A stretch of DNA of 64,000 nucleotides, taken from contig NC_016133.3 of assembly GCF_000005505.3 (NCBI RefSeq), positions 8,432,001 to 8,496,000 on the forward strand, read 5' to 3'. The notes below the pieces were generated by a model that did not search any database, was not told the origin of the DNA, and saw only the letters and a program-made list of their open reading frames with translations. Positions 49,601 through 59,797 of the stretch are shown piece by piece (the first letter of the stretch is position 1; every line of letters starts with the position of its first letter). The position numbers were made by a program, and so were the translations under genes. This DNA is from Brachypodium distachyon (lineage: Eukaryota > Streptophyta > Magnoliopsida > Poales > Poaceae).

Positions 49601-49884
49601 AGTTCAGAACCACAAATTTTGCCGATAGACCTTCCATGGACTTGTTCTTATTCCAAAACTGGATATCTGAACATTGTGACACCATCATCGTTACATGCCG
49701 ATTTATTATTGGATTATATACTTGCGTTTATGGTATAAAGAAACAGTGCAATGTACATTCTTGAAAGCCAAAAAAATCAAACAGGGAATGGAACAACGAA
49801 AAAATCAAGGTCGATCCCAGAAGATATGGATTTCCTTCAAGTAAAAATCTCTGCAATTTTAGGAAGCGCACGCAAGGTCAACCC
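46673..49884. other. Intergenic DNA
   Basis: A/T-rich, no gene recognised. The stretch 47320-47520 repeats GCTTCT and CAGGAATTATT motifs; 46990-47060 has a 41-bp near-tandem repeat of AAAATGACGGTGTCCTCCAG. Confidence 0.45.
48281..49307. repeat. Pair of ~150-bp direct repeats, 860 bp apart
   Basis: Copies at about 48281-48431 and 49139-49307 share GGATCTAAACATCGACAGCT, TTTCACTCAGAAAAACC and TCTTTATTAATGAGGAG to CCACAGGCATGTATCTG. The second contains about 20 extra bases (CATAGTTTTAGAGTCTC...). Confidence 0.9.
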
Positions 49885-50213
49885 ATAATCAAGGGAACAA
49901 AGTAGAGCATGGCATACCAAAAAAGATCTTTGTCTCGTTCTTCGCTGATGCTTCTCGGCGGTGTGTTCTGCTGTCGCTGTCGGCTCAGCGTCGTGGACGA
50001 ATTCGTTTGTCAGGTTGGTTAGTTTTGCTGATCTGTGGTTCTATTGTCGCTCCTACTGCTGTCTGTGTTAATCGTGGCTGTTTTATTGGCCAGCCTTCTG
50101 TTTCGACTGCTTGGTGCGTAGCTTATCTGAGGGTTGCTTGTTGACAGGAGCTGCTGCAAGCGCCTGACTTGTTCGGCGTTCATAGTAAATTGGTTTCCGT
50201 AGAAAAAAAAACT
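49885..50213 (+). mobile_element. Probable retroelement 3' end with A tract
   Basis: T/G-rich sequence ending TTGGTTTCCGTAG followed by an A tract at 50202-50210, like LINE 3' ends. No coding domain recognised. Confidence 0.3.
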
Positions 50214-50291
50214 GAGATCGAAGTCGGCGAAGTACTGATGCCCATATGGACCTGTGTAGACATGAAGATATATGCATGGATGTGAGAGTAC

Positions 50292-51056
50292 CATGGTTTT
50301 TGAGTCGGCGATTAGTCGGCGACTAGTCCCCAAGTCTGTGCAGCAGGCGAGACTTGCGCCGGCGGCTCGACTTGCAGGGCGAGTCGCGCGACTAGGGGAC
50401 TCGCCGGAGACTAGCTCCGACTAGTCGGCGACTGCAAGCCACGAGCCACCCGACTTGCCCACTGAAAGCCCCACATGCCAGGAAAATTTCGGGCTGTATA
50501 TAGGTCTCCCGGGAGAGAGAATCGGGCGGGATTCACCAAGGAAGAGGAGGGAAAGGGAGGGAACGGGTGGGGAAGCGGCAGGAAAGGGCGGGGAAGACCT
50601 GGCGGATGGCGCTGCCACCGCCGCCGCCCCGGGATGTGGCCTCGACGATGCTGCTTCCTCCGCAGGGTGCCTCTGCTGCCTGGATGCGCTCACTCCTCCC
50701 GTCCTCTCCAGAAATCTGCGCCCTGAGACCTGCCGCCTGACTCCTCCACCTCTGCCACCCCAATTTGATTTCTACTCTGTTTTGATTTCTGAAATCTGCT
50801 CCAGTGCTCTATCCTCTGTTCAATTTTGCATACAATTTCTATCTCTGTGTCCAAGTCCAGTGCTGCTCTGCTCTCCTATGTCTCTCTTTCCCTTCAACTG
50901 ATGCTGCTAAACCTATTTTGGATGCACTAAATGATTTATAAATGTTTCTACTAGTCAAGTCGACTTGGGTCGACTAGTCCAGCCTAGTCACAGACTAGTC
51001 TACCTAGTCCCCAAGTCTGTGAGAGGGCGACTCGACTCGGCGACTTGAAAACCATG
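50292..51056. mobile_element. Non-autonomous hAT element with intact 8-bp TSD
   Basis: 765 bp. Ends CATGGTTTTTGAGTCGGCGA and, inverted, CATGGTTTTCAAGTCGCCGA. A perfect 8-bp target duplication GAGAGTAC lies at 50284-50291 and 51057-51064. Subterminal regions repeat GACTAGTC/GTCGGCGACT in both orientations, candidate transposase sites. The middle is GC-rich with an open 148-codon frame (50455-50901) lacking recognised domains. Confidence 0.92.
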
Positions 51057-51064
51057 GAGAGTAC

Positions 51065-52292
51065 TACAAAGGAAGTTGCAAGATTGATTGGTGTTGTATA
51101 TTGGAAATTGGTAAGCGTGTAGGGAGAGAGGTTAAATGCCTATGTAGGTTCAATCGAACATGTTTGCATGGTAGTCTTTTCAGGCGATCAATTGTACTGT
51201 TGCATATATGGAGCAATGATAGTTTTGTATGGAGTTGTATACCAGATGTTATCTAAACACACAGAATAAAAAACATTTGGAAATAGCACACTCAGTGCAC
51301 CTAAACAGTTGTAGCAGGTGAAGTCGGCAGAAGAAATTGTCCGTGAAGTTTTGGATACTTTGATTACAACTATTTGTTAGGGGTTGATAAAAGTTTGGTT
51401 TACATCATATAGCATGCACTTTAGAGCTGACCATGTACCTTGTATTCTTGTTCAAAAATGATGTGCCTTTACATGAGGTGAGGTAGAAAAGAAAGCGATG
51501 CAGCAATTAATTTCATGCAGCTTTAGGATGACTGGTATGGTGGTACCCACATGGTCCTGTCATGAGATGCGCATAAAAGGATAAACATGTGACTTCTATA
51601 GTGTTCTGTCCATGGAACAGAAAAGTAAGAGTATGAAAGGTTCATGCAAGTTTTCACAACTAAAACTTTCATGCTCTTACTTTTGAACTAAGTCTAGTTC
51701 AAACATAATTCAAAATAAGTGTCTCATCTGCGACACTTATTTTGGATCGGAGGTAGTAGTTATCTGCACATAACTGAATAGTAGATATTGGGAAAATACA
51801 ATTGACTCATTATCCCGGACGGAGGGAGTAGATATTAATATGCATAAGTACTGAGCTACATTCGGAACACCAAAATTAATAGTATATTGTAGATAATCAA
51901 TACTTTTAGCAGCTCTATACTGAAGCTGAGATCCAGAGGATTTTTTTCGGAATTGCAGCACTTATCCACATAGGTCTTGACACTAATCTACAGAATGTGA
52001 AGGCATAATATTTGTACCAACATGCTGGGCTATAACACAACATTAAATATAATTGTTGAAAACAAACACCTAAGACCTAGGAACAAACTGAGAGGTCCAC
52101 CTTACAGCAATTCTGAACTAAGAAGAACTCATGAAAAACACTTACTACATGATGCTTCCTACAAATAAAAACACCTATAATGGTTTCCTAGAAGATATCA
52201 CAAAAAAAAACCAGTAATATGAAGAAGATAAACCTAGAGCATCTCAGCTCTGCTAAAAGTGAGGCAAAAAGAATTATTAATCCAGTGCTTAC
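51065..52292. other. Intergenic DNA with Stowaway remnants
   Basis: Around 51700-51830 two partial Stowaway ends are visible (GACACTTATTTTGGATCGGAGG and CGGACGGAGGGAGTA). No gene recognised. Confidence 0.5.
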
Positions 52293-52365
52293 AGGTCCTC
52301 AAGTTGCTTGAGCTTGCAGATGGGAGAAGGGGATACCTCCATACAGCAAGTTGAAAGACAAATCC
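52293..52365 (-). pseudogene. Single LRR exon of an ERECTA-like receptor kinase
   Basis: Bounded by an acceptor (CCATACAG) and a donor (GTAAGC). It encodes DLSFNLLYG then, after a frame change, KLKQLEDL, matching the ERECTA repeat around LLYGDIPFSISKLKQLE. ERECTA LRR exons are 72 nt; this one is 73 nt, so a single added base near 52330 explains the frame change. No neighbouring ERECTA exon was found on either side. ERECTA kinases control organ shape and stomatal patterning; this piece is not functional. Confidence 0.78.
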
Positions 52366-53244
52366 CTGTATGGCAAGAAGATGCATGGCTCAATTACAAA
52401 ACCGAAAGATCCATCTACAGCCAAAATTTTGATTTGTAACCATGTCCTGGTTCTGACTCGAAATTGCTGAAAACATGACAAACAAATATCTGCTGATCAG
52501 AAATCCTAGTCCAGCGGCACTGTTTTGGTGGTATCTTCATAACAAATTAATCAGAGTTGAGCAATCGATACACCGTTGGAAAGCTACAGAAAAACTCAAA
52601 CAACTTTTATGTAAGTGTTATCTCAAAATTTGTCTAATGCATTTTTTTCGAAGTTATGTCTAAGATCCACAATGCAACTACCTAATATCATGCCGGCACT
52701 AATTTTGAGTTTCTGATTGCTTTTAGAACATCTAGAGACTAAATAGAAAGTTACCTTCAGGAGAAGAGAACTAATTTGGGACAAATTCCACGAATTTGGA
52801 GAGACTCTTCTTCGGATGATGATTTATCTTCTTTCTTCTTTCCTCCAACTACTCTCTACTCAAACAGATCAACTTCGATGTCTTGTTTCCCGATTGGACC
52901 AGCAGCATCACGCAAACAAGTAGTAGTAGATCAGAGCCCCTTGCGTGTGCTGCTAATCTCGAAGTCCATATCGAAGAACACCCCCACGGGTGACTTCCGG
53001 ACAGCAGCAAGTAGCGAAGGCAGCTGCAGGGGCACCGGCAATAGCGAGCAACAGCAGGCGCACCGGCAGCAGCGTTGGCGGCGCAGGAAAACCTAGGAAG
53101 CGGCGGCAGCAGAGGGTTTGGGAAAACAGAAAATCTTGGACGTTAGAGCAGTAGGGCACGTACGGTGGACGCCGACGAGTGGAGGCAGGCAGTCGGCGCC
53201 GAGGGCGTGGAGCTCAGGGCGGAGCGGCGAGCCAGCGAGTGGAT
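52366..53244. other. Possible leader exon and GC-rich block
   Basis: On the minus strand 53100-52755 resembles a 5' UTR exon: GC-rich, a short upstream frame and a donor CTGAAG/GTAACT at 52753. It faces the ERECTA-like exon but shares no frame with it. From 53110 the sequence becomes strongly GC-rich. Confidence 0.3.
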
Positions 53245-53390
53245 CCCGTGGGAGAGGAGGCGGGCGACGAGGAGTGCGTGCAGGGAGAGCCGGAGCGGCG
53301 CGCGACGGAGCCCGGGACCCGTGGGAGAGGAGGCGGGCGACGAGGAGCGCGTGCAGGGGGAGCCGGAGCGGCGCGCGACGGAGCCCGGGG
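53245..53390. repeat. Tandem duplication, 2 x 73 bp
   Basis: Units starting CCCGTGGGAGAGGAGGCGGG at 53245 and 53318, nearly identical. Confidence 0.9.
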
Positions 53391-53580
53391 ACTCGGCGAG
53401 TCGGCGATGGCATCGACGGTAATTTCTATTTAGTCCCACCCCGGAAATGGTGGGCAGAAATCACCAACATAAATACGTCGACCCACACCCAAATATCCAG
53501 CAGCGGCCAAAAAAAAAAAGCTCCGGGCCATAAGGTTGACTAAGATTTCTCTAATAAAGTTTGTTTACTTCTTCCGTGAT

Positions 53581-53871
53581 GCAGGTCCAGCCGACGGAGA
53601 AGAAGAGGCGGTGTGTGGGGCTTTTCACGACAAGGCGGGTCTCCGGCAGACGAGCGATGGGACGCAAACAAGAAGAAACTCGGAGATGACGGGGAAGGCT
53701 AAGAAGCTGAAAGTAGAAGATAATGGTGACGGTAAGATTAAGAAGCTGAAGATTGACGAGTTGGCTTTCGCAGGGCCCACGTTCCTTGGGTCACCCGAGC
53801 CCCGTGAGCTCCCGCTGCCTTACATGGCTGCTCCTTCCGGCTCACGGCTGTGTCTGTTAGCTCGTGATTAA
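53581..53871 (+). CDS. Small PNRC-like gene fragment, uncertain
   Basis: An exon-like block after acceptor TGATGCAG (53580). One frame contains KKLKVEDNGDGKIKKLK and then FAGPTFLGSPEPRELPLPYM, ending with TAA near 53870. The G-P-x-F-x-x-S-P-x-P-x-x-LPLP motif resembles the C-terminal motif of plant PNRC-like proteins. Upstream, ATG at 53407 (MAST) followed by a GT at 53419 could be a first exon, but it enters a different frame that stops early. An ATG at 53686 would give about 61 aa. Either a small gene or a damaged fragment. Confidence 0.35.
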   Translation, partial: AGPADGEEEAVCGAFHDKAGLRQTSDGTQTRRNSEMTGKAKKLKVEDNGDGKIKKLKIDELAFAGPTFLGSPEPRELPLPYMAAPSGSRLCLLARD

Positions 53872-53879
53872 CGTATTAG

Positions 53880-54515
53880 TACGTGCCCGCGGACCGGTTT
53901 TGAGCCTTTCCATACATATCTTTATCTGTCCTTTTTAAGTTTACCCGGGTATAAACTTTTTTCATACCCGTCACCTGTCAAGGTAGACGGATATCCGCGG
54001 GTAAAAATACATTTAATAAAATTTGATCAACAAAAACATGTTCATTAAAAACGGCATCATATTTCTCAAAATCACAACAATTTTATCAACAATACGAATC
54101 ATCCGTCCAACAAACGATGTCCCAACTTTGACTAAATTTGAATGCATCTATACACGAAGTCATGTAATACATCTAGATTTTGACAAACTTGAGATATCTT
54201 TTGTTGGACGGAAGGAGTATATTAACACATTATAAATAACAACAACACATAAAAAGATAATACTATATCATTTAAAACTGTAAATGGCAACACATCGCAC
54301 ACGTATGAGTTTATTATACGGGTAATCGGGTAAAAGGGTATGGATTATACATTCCCATACCCATACCCGCTCTACCCGATGGGTACGAAGTATTTCCCAT
54401 TTGCGTACCCGCGGGTTAAAATTCTGTCACAAACCCGTACCCTAATGGGGATTTACCCGCCGGGTATGTGGGTAATGGGTACCCATTGCCATCCCTACCT
54501 AGGGGTTAGGTTCGT
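53880..54515. mobile_element. Degenerate TE with GGGTACCC-rich end, containing a Stowaway
   Basis: The right end reads GGGTACCCATTGCCATCCCT, known from plant hAT-like repeats; many TACCCG/CGGGTA motifs flank both sides (53940-54000, 54320-54490). The left end is unclear. Inside, about 54098-54217, lies a Stowaway-like element (ATCCGTCCAACAAACGATGT to TTTTGTTGGACGGAAGGAG). Confidence 0.5.
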
Positions 54516-54578
54516 AGGTGGTTGAGTCTATATAATTCTTATTAAGTAACAAAGTTATGATTCCTCCAATTCATAATA

Positions 54579-54702
54579 CTCCTTCCGTCCAACAAAAGAT
54601 GTCTTAAGTTTGTTAAAATATGAATGTATCTAGACATGACTTAGTGCATAGATGCATTCAAATTTAGTCAAAGTTAAGACATTCTTTGTTAGACGGAGGG
54701 AG
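54579..54702. mobile_element. Stowaway MITE
   Basis: 124 bp, CTCCTTCCGTCCAACAAAAG against CTCCCTCCGTCTAACAAAG on the other strand, TA on both flanks. Same family as the copy at 54098-54217. Confidence 0.93.
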
Positions 54703-55284
54703 TAAGTGTCTTGGAAAAATCCATAATAAGTGTTTTGGATCATGTACAAAGTTTCCAAGACACTATTACGGATTGGAGAGGGTATTACCTTTTGGCTAAT
54801 AAAAAACACGACCGGAAAAACATATATTTTTTTCGAGTGCTCTTTTTCGGGCTCTCGGAAAGACTCCCACGAAAAACTTGGCCGGAGGCACTAAGGCAAA
54901 AGGGCACGGTGGACCCATGGAGCTAGGGCCCATGGAGTCGAGAAAGAAAAGCACTTGCCAAAATCATAACACCAATTAAAGAAAAGCCCATGCCAGAGGT
55001 GCATGTTGGACATTTGTTCCAGCCCGTCGTGGTTGACTGCAAGGAGACGACGCATCCATCTACGAACACTCGACAAAGCTAGCTTGTTTGCTACCTTTTT
55101 TTTCCTCTTGGTGCAAACTATGTTGCAAACTAAATATTTTTTACTTGCAAGTATTACTATGGTATCATTAGGCGTTAATGATGAGAAACACGAATTAAAG
55201 TCATCATCTATGTAAAACTAGTTATTTACCATCCTAGAGCTATTCAATACACAAATATTTAAATGTCACATGCTTCACAAGATC

Positions 55285-55592
55285 CCCTCTCCGGGAATTC
55301 GGTTTTTATTATTCCAGTATATTACTTTATTTATCCTTTTAATTGATGATCTTGATTTTCTTGGAAATCGTGTAAAGGTTATTTGGATTTGATACAGCGA
55401 CTTGTGCAAGCATTTTACGGTTAAGAATCAATTTCTTCTTATATAGGTTGTGTATTAATTTACTATAACTATCGAATACTTTAAATATCCGCGTTGCTGC
55501 GTTTATCCGAGTGATCCACAAACGGCGAAAATCCGTCTTTTGCCTACCTCTATCTCGATGAGAGGAAACAAAAGCTCTTTTTACGCACTATC
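55285..55592 (-). pseudogene. rpl20: Plastid insertion (NUPT) with rpl20 3' part
   Basis: Minus-strand frame from about 55590 reads the C-terminal two thirds of chloroplast ribosomal protein L20 ([56 protein letters not shown]), stop at 55339, then the plastid rpl20-rps18 spacer down to GAATTCCCGGAGAGGGGATC. The N-terminal third is absent. Few changes from the plastid sequence as I know it, so the transfer is fairly recent. Not expected to be expressed. Confidence 0.92.
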
Positions 55593-56713
55593 TTGGAAGA
55601 AGTTACTTAATTAATATAGGGTTTAAACCTCCCAGTTAAAAGCCCCGGCCGAGTTGTGTCCTAAGTTTTCCATTCTTTTGAGTTGAAATTGTTAAGGGGC
55701 CTTTATTTGGCATTAATGACGAGTAATGTGGAAATAATTAAAATCAAATTTTATGTCAAAATAATTATTGACCATTTTCTAGAGCTACTAAATAGAAAAA
55801 AAAATGCAATAGTATTTAAAGGTTATCAAAATTTAAAACTGTTTTGCATGGCGCCATGTTATGGGCATGTAAGATTCGCCTAAATATTATATAGGTCAAT
55901 AAATAAATTTAAAATGGTACATGCTTCATAAATGGACTATCTCGGAAGAAATTTCGGGAACTTATGGTTTAAACCTCCAAAATTTGAAGCGGCAGCACAG
56001 TGTTTTCTCATTATTTTTTTAATCCAAAATGAATCTCATCCAAAGGCTGATAAGAAGATACCCTGAATTATATCGGACTTCAAATTTGACAAACTTATAG
56101 TCGTTTTCGATTGACAAGACAAGACGAACCCAACAATATTCTCAAATCCTCAATAAAAGTTACGGTTCAAAAAGTCAAATTTTAGTCAACTAATGTGGGT
56201 CTCACCACTCACTGAAAAGTGGGATGTGAAAACAACAGGCCAACACGAATTTAAGTTATCCAATTTTGTCGAGGAATACAAATCGGTTGCCCGGGGTAGA
56301 TTACATTGCAAGCATATTGGTTCTTCCTAAATGTTTCTATACATTTTCCCATGCAAAAAATTTCAGTCCTTAAGCTATTTCTATTCTATTGTTGCAGACT
56401 TAGTTACTAAATCATGAAGTTGGGGTATGACTTCGAATCTTCTTAGAATTTGTAAGGACATTTATTTGGGCAGGAGGACGCCATGGACAACGCCATGGAG
56501 AAACGAGATGTGTCGTGGTGGCTGGCCAGCCGATCGCGCCGGTGACTTTGTGAGGAACTGTGCAGATGTATATTCTGGCTCAATAACACTGCATGGAGAA
56601 CAATTTGTTCAGACTTAAGGCGTGTAGATAGCGTATCAAAGCTGTTGTTAAGTTTTTATAACATACCATGGCACTATAAATTAATATATTTTCTTATGAT
56701 TGTCGACATAGCA
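55593..56713. other. Intergenic DNA
   Basis: A/T-rich, no gene recognised. Ends with GACATAGCA (56705-56713), the target duplication of the element that follows. Confidence 0.55.
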
Positions 56714-57719
56714 GCTAATTTTTTTAAAAATAATACGACTTTTTTAATTATTTTTGAAAATAATACATGCTTTTCAAAAAAAATTCAAAAATAATACGGC
56801 CTCGGCCTGGCCGAAGCTGATTTGGCCCAGGCCGACTGGAGGCCGGCTGCTCAGAGCCTGGGGCCCACAGGAGGCACTCGGCCTGGCCCAAGCCGATTGG
56901 CCAGTCGACCTAGCTGTGGCCGAAAGGGGGTTGGGTGGATCGCAGGCCCATCCCTTTCTTTCTTTTTTCCTTTCCCTTCCCTTCCCTTCTTCCTCCCGTG
57001 CCCGAGCCAGCCCAGACCAGCCGCCCGTGCCCCCCTGCCTTCCTCCTTGTTCTTCTTCTCTGTTCTTCATTTTCTCCTCAAATGCCCCAATTTTCTAGCC
57101 CAAATTAGTGCAGTTTGATCCCATTTAACCCACAAAATCGCATCCCCTACCTAGTTGGCACCCAAAGACACCTCGATCTACTGTTTTCATAGGCCATGTA
57201 GAGCTAATTTTGTGGTGCTAAGTTGGAGCACTGGTGGTGGTTTGGAGGTGGTGGTTTGGAGGTGGTGGTGGTGCTCATCCTGTGACTATGAGGCTGCTTG
57301 ACGTTGGGGTTCACATGCTTCAAGGGTAAATCCTAATCTCTCACATATTTATCCTATAATGTATATGTTTATGAGGGCAAGTGTGTTGTTATAAACAGCA
57401 GTATGTTTTAGGGTTTGGTATTGCTCATTATTTTGTACAACGGTTAATGTCATACTGCTTAGTATTTGATGCGTCTAAATATTATGGCCGGTAGTAATAC
57501 GTTTCGATAGGCTAGATTTTTTTTGATGCCGTACTGTTTAGTATTGAAGTATCCTATTGTCTACCTTGAAATCACCGGTTAACCGCAACAGCTTTTGGGA
57601 CATACCTGGCCAAAATCTACGATCATCTGGGAAGTCGGACGACATCTTCCCAGATGAAATGACGAGACTACACTTCAATACTGTGGACGGTCTTTTATAG
57701 TTACAGAAGATACAAATAA

Positions 57720-57870
57720 GCGGGAATTGGTGGCGGGAGATATAGGCAGGAAACGGTGGTGGGAGAACCAGACGGGAAACGGTGGCGGGAAAACGAGGTG
57801 GGAAAACAAGGCAGGAAAACCAGACGCGAACGGTGGCGAGGAAAACAGACAGGAAACGGTGGCGGGAGAA
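57720..57870 (+). repeat. Minisatellite of GGGAAACGGTGGC units
   Basis: Irregular repeats of AGGAAACGGTGGCGGGAGAA and GGGAAAACNAG just upstream of the zinc-finger gene, about seven units. The placement is promoter-proximal. Confidence 0.8.
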
Positions 57871-57897
57871 TTTTTCCCACCTACTATTTTTGAGAGC

Positions 57898-57906
57898 TTA
57901 TAAATA
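57898..57906 (+). promoter_or_regulatory. TATA box of the TE-borne zinc-finger gene
   Basis: TTATAAATA, 72 bp before the ATG at 57978 and directly after the minisatellite. Confidence 0.65.
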
Positions 57907-57977
57907 CCTCATATCCAGTAGTCATCCAAGCATCCTTCCCACTACTGTTTTTTTTTCCAATATTCCAGTGTCCCCCA

Positions 57978-58621
57978 ATGAGTTTGCCTTGCTCCGACCA
58001 GGGCGAGAGGCCGAGGAAGATGAAAGAAGCGATGTTGCCTCCGGGGGTGGAACATCTCAGGTGTTGGTGCGGCAATCTATGCAAGGTGAAGGGGGTGACA
58101 GATTTTTCAGATAAGTTGGGCATGAAGTTTTTCATGTGTGCGAACTATGAGCATGATCTACCTGTCCCGGTTTTGCTGTACGACAAGCCTCCGGTAAGCA
58201 CATATAGGTGTGCTTAAACATGTTGTGTGTGTCATATTCGATTTATTTGTAACATTAGGCTATTTTGTAGTCTCCTCCGCCCCTATGCATGTGGTATCGT
58301 TGGATTGACATGGAGATGCCAGATTGCACCGTGGAAGAGATTAACACAATGTCACGAAGTGCATGGCAGCGTTTCCACGCGGAGGAGCGTGCGGCAAAAG
58401 CTACAGCCCAGGAGAAAGAGAAGCAAGAGAGAGAGCTCAAAGAGCATAGGGAGGAACAACGACGTTTCTTTGATGAGTTTCAATTGTATTTGCTATCTTT
58501 AATTCTGTCCAATTGCGGTATTATGTATGTTAATTTAGTCGTGCTTTGGTTCTGTAACCAGCACATCAAATTGTGGTATTATCGATGTATGTTAATTTAT
58601 CCAAGTTGTCAAGTCTTTTAG
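57978..58621 (+). CDS. GRF-type zinc-finger, coiled-coil protein inside TIR element
   Basis: Two exons in phase, 57978-58193 and 58271-58621 (donor CCG/GTAAGC, acceptor TTTTGTAG), encode 188 aa. Residues 29-54 hold a GRF-like zinc finger: CWCGNLCK, then GMKFFMCANYE, i.e. Cys29, Cys31, Cys35 and Cys54 with the conserved Gly and Phe-Phe. The exon junction lies in DKPP/SPPPLC. Residues about 110-140 (AEERAAKATAQEKEKQEREL) are strongly charged and should form a coiled coil; a hydrophobic C-terminal tail follows. GRF fingers bind single-stranded nucleic acid in other proteins. Similar finger/coiled-coil proteins are numerous in grass genomes, usually inside repeats; their role is unknown. TATA and ATG are in good positions, so expression is plausible. 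Confidence 0.72.
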
Positions 58622-59438
58622 TTCAAAACATCGCAAGGATTCGAGACAAAAATTGTCCATCATACGTGTATGCATTGATCATGCAACTAAATAGTTTTGG
58701 CGAAACTGATTAGCTTAATTAGTTCCAATCGGCTTCGGCAAAACCAACTGAAGCCAATCGGCCTGGCCGGAACCAACTGGTCCAATCGGCCTGACCGGAA
58801 CCAACTGGTCCAGTCGGCCTGGGCGAAACCAACTGGCCTTCAGTCGGCTTGGGCCAAGCAGAGTGCCTCTTGTGGGACCCAGGCTCTAAGCAGCCGGCCT
58901 CCAGTCGGCCTGGCCCAGGCCGACTAGGCCTAATCAGCTTCGGCCAGGCCGACTGGGCCAAGTTGGCCTGGGCCAGGCCGAGGCCGTATTATTTTTGAAA
59001 TTTTTGAAAAATGCATATTATTTTCAAAGATGATTAAAAAAAGGGTCTTTTATTTCTGTACCCTCCATTGCTTAGTTCTACTCAGTTTTTCCCAAGGTTT
59101 AAAACGTTGTTCGCTTCTACACTTCGTTCTTTGGCAAATGCTTGCAAATGTCCTCACGGCAGACCTGTTAACGGTCAAGGCCTTTGACCGTTACCTCCTG
59201 ACTGGTGGGGCTAGGTAAAATCCTGCCGAGTGGGGCCAACCTAGCTACTGACATGTGGGGTTGAAGCAACAGAAAAATGATCCCTTTGACTGTAGAAGAA
59301 ATTATTAATTTGCAAGTGGGTCCACCGTCGGAAGGAAAAATCTGGCAGCTTCTGGCCACTGCCTCACCGACGCTTTGTTGTCGCCGTAGTTGCTCTCCTG
59401 CGTGACACACAGGCCAGGCAGGGGGTGGGGTGTCTAGC

Positions 59439-59797
59439 AAAAAATGGAACCGCCTGCAGTATACAAAATAAACTTTGTAGCTGAATATAGACGCCTCTTC
59501 CCCCCCCCCCCCCCACATGGATAAAAGTAAGTACACAAGAATTAATTCTAACTCCCACATGATAAAAAAAAAGTAAAAGGTCTCGCAAAGAAAATAATCC
59601 TATTTGACCACTATACATTGCTAGCATCAGGAAATAGAATAATCGCGAATTCCGGGTAACAGGCCAAGCAGCTAAAGTAGCTAAAGTAGTGATAAATCCT
59701 GTCAATAAAATGGATCCTAATGAAAGTCCATCAATTCCCAATCTCCAATGGAAATCGAAGACATCTATCCATTTAGAATCCTCTTTTAATTGGATTG
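59439..59797 (-). pseudogene. ndhD: Plastid insertion (NUPT) with internal part of ndhD
   Basis: Minus strand reads an internal segment of the chloroplast NADH dehydrogenase-like subunit 4: [49 protein letters not shown], then MWELELI and, after a shift, LYSATK-type sequence to TAGGS. A homopolymer of 15 C (59500-59514) sits where the plastid gene has a short G run and changes the frame. Both ends of the gene are missing. It lies inside the Mutator-like element. Confidence 0.9.

Larger units (their letters stand above)
56740..59042. mobile_element. Nested long-TIR element (~2.3 kb) carrying a zinc-finger gene
   Basis: Inverted arms of about 150-200 bp: TTTTTTAATTATTTTTGAAA, AATAATACGGCCTCGGCCTG, GGCCTGGCCGAAGCTGAT, GACTGGAGGCCGGCTGCT and GGCACTCGGC-like blocks occur in the same order at 56740-56910 and, reversed, at 59042-58830. 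The right arm has extra repeats of CCAACTGGTCCAGTCGGCCTG type. A clear target duplication was not found in the surrounding T/A runs. Confidence 0.75.
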
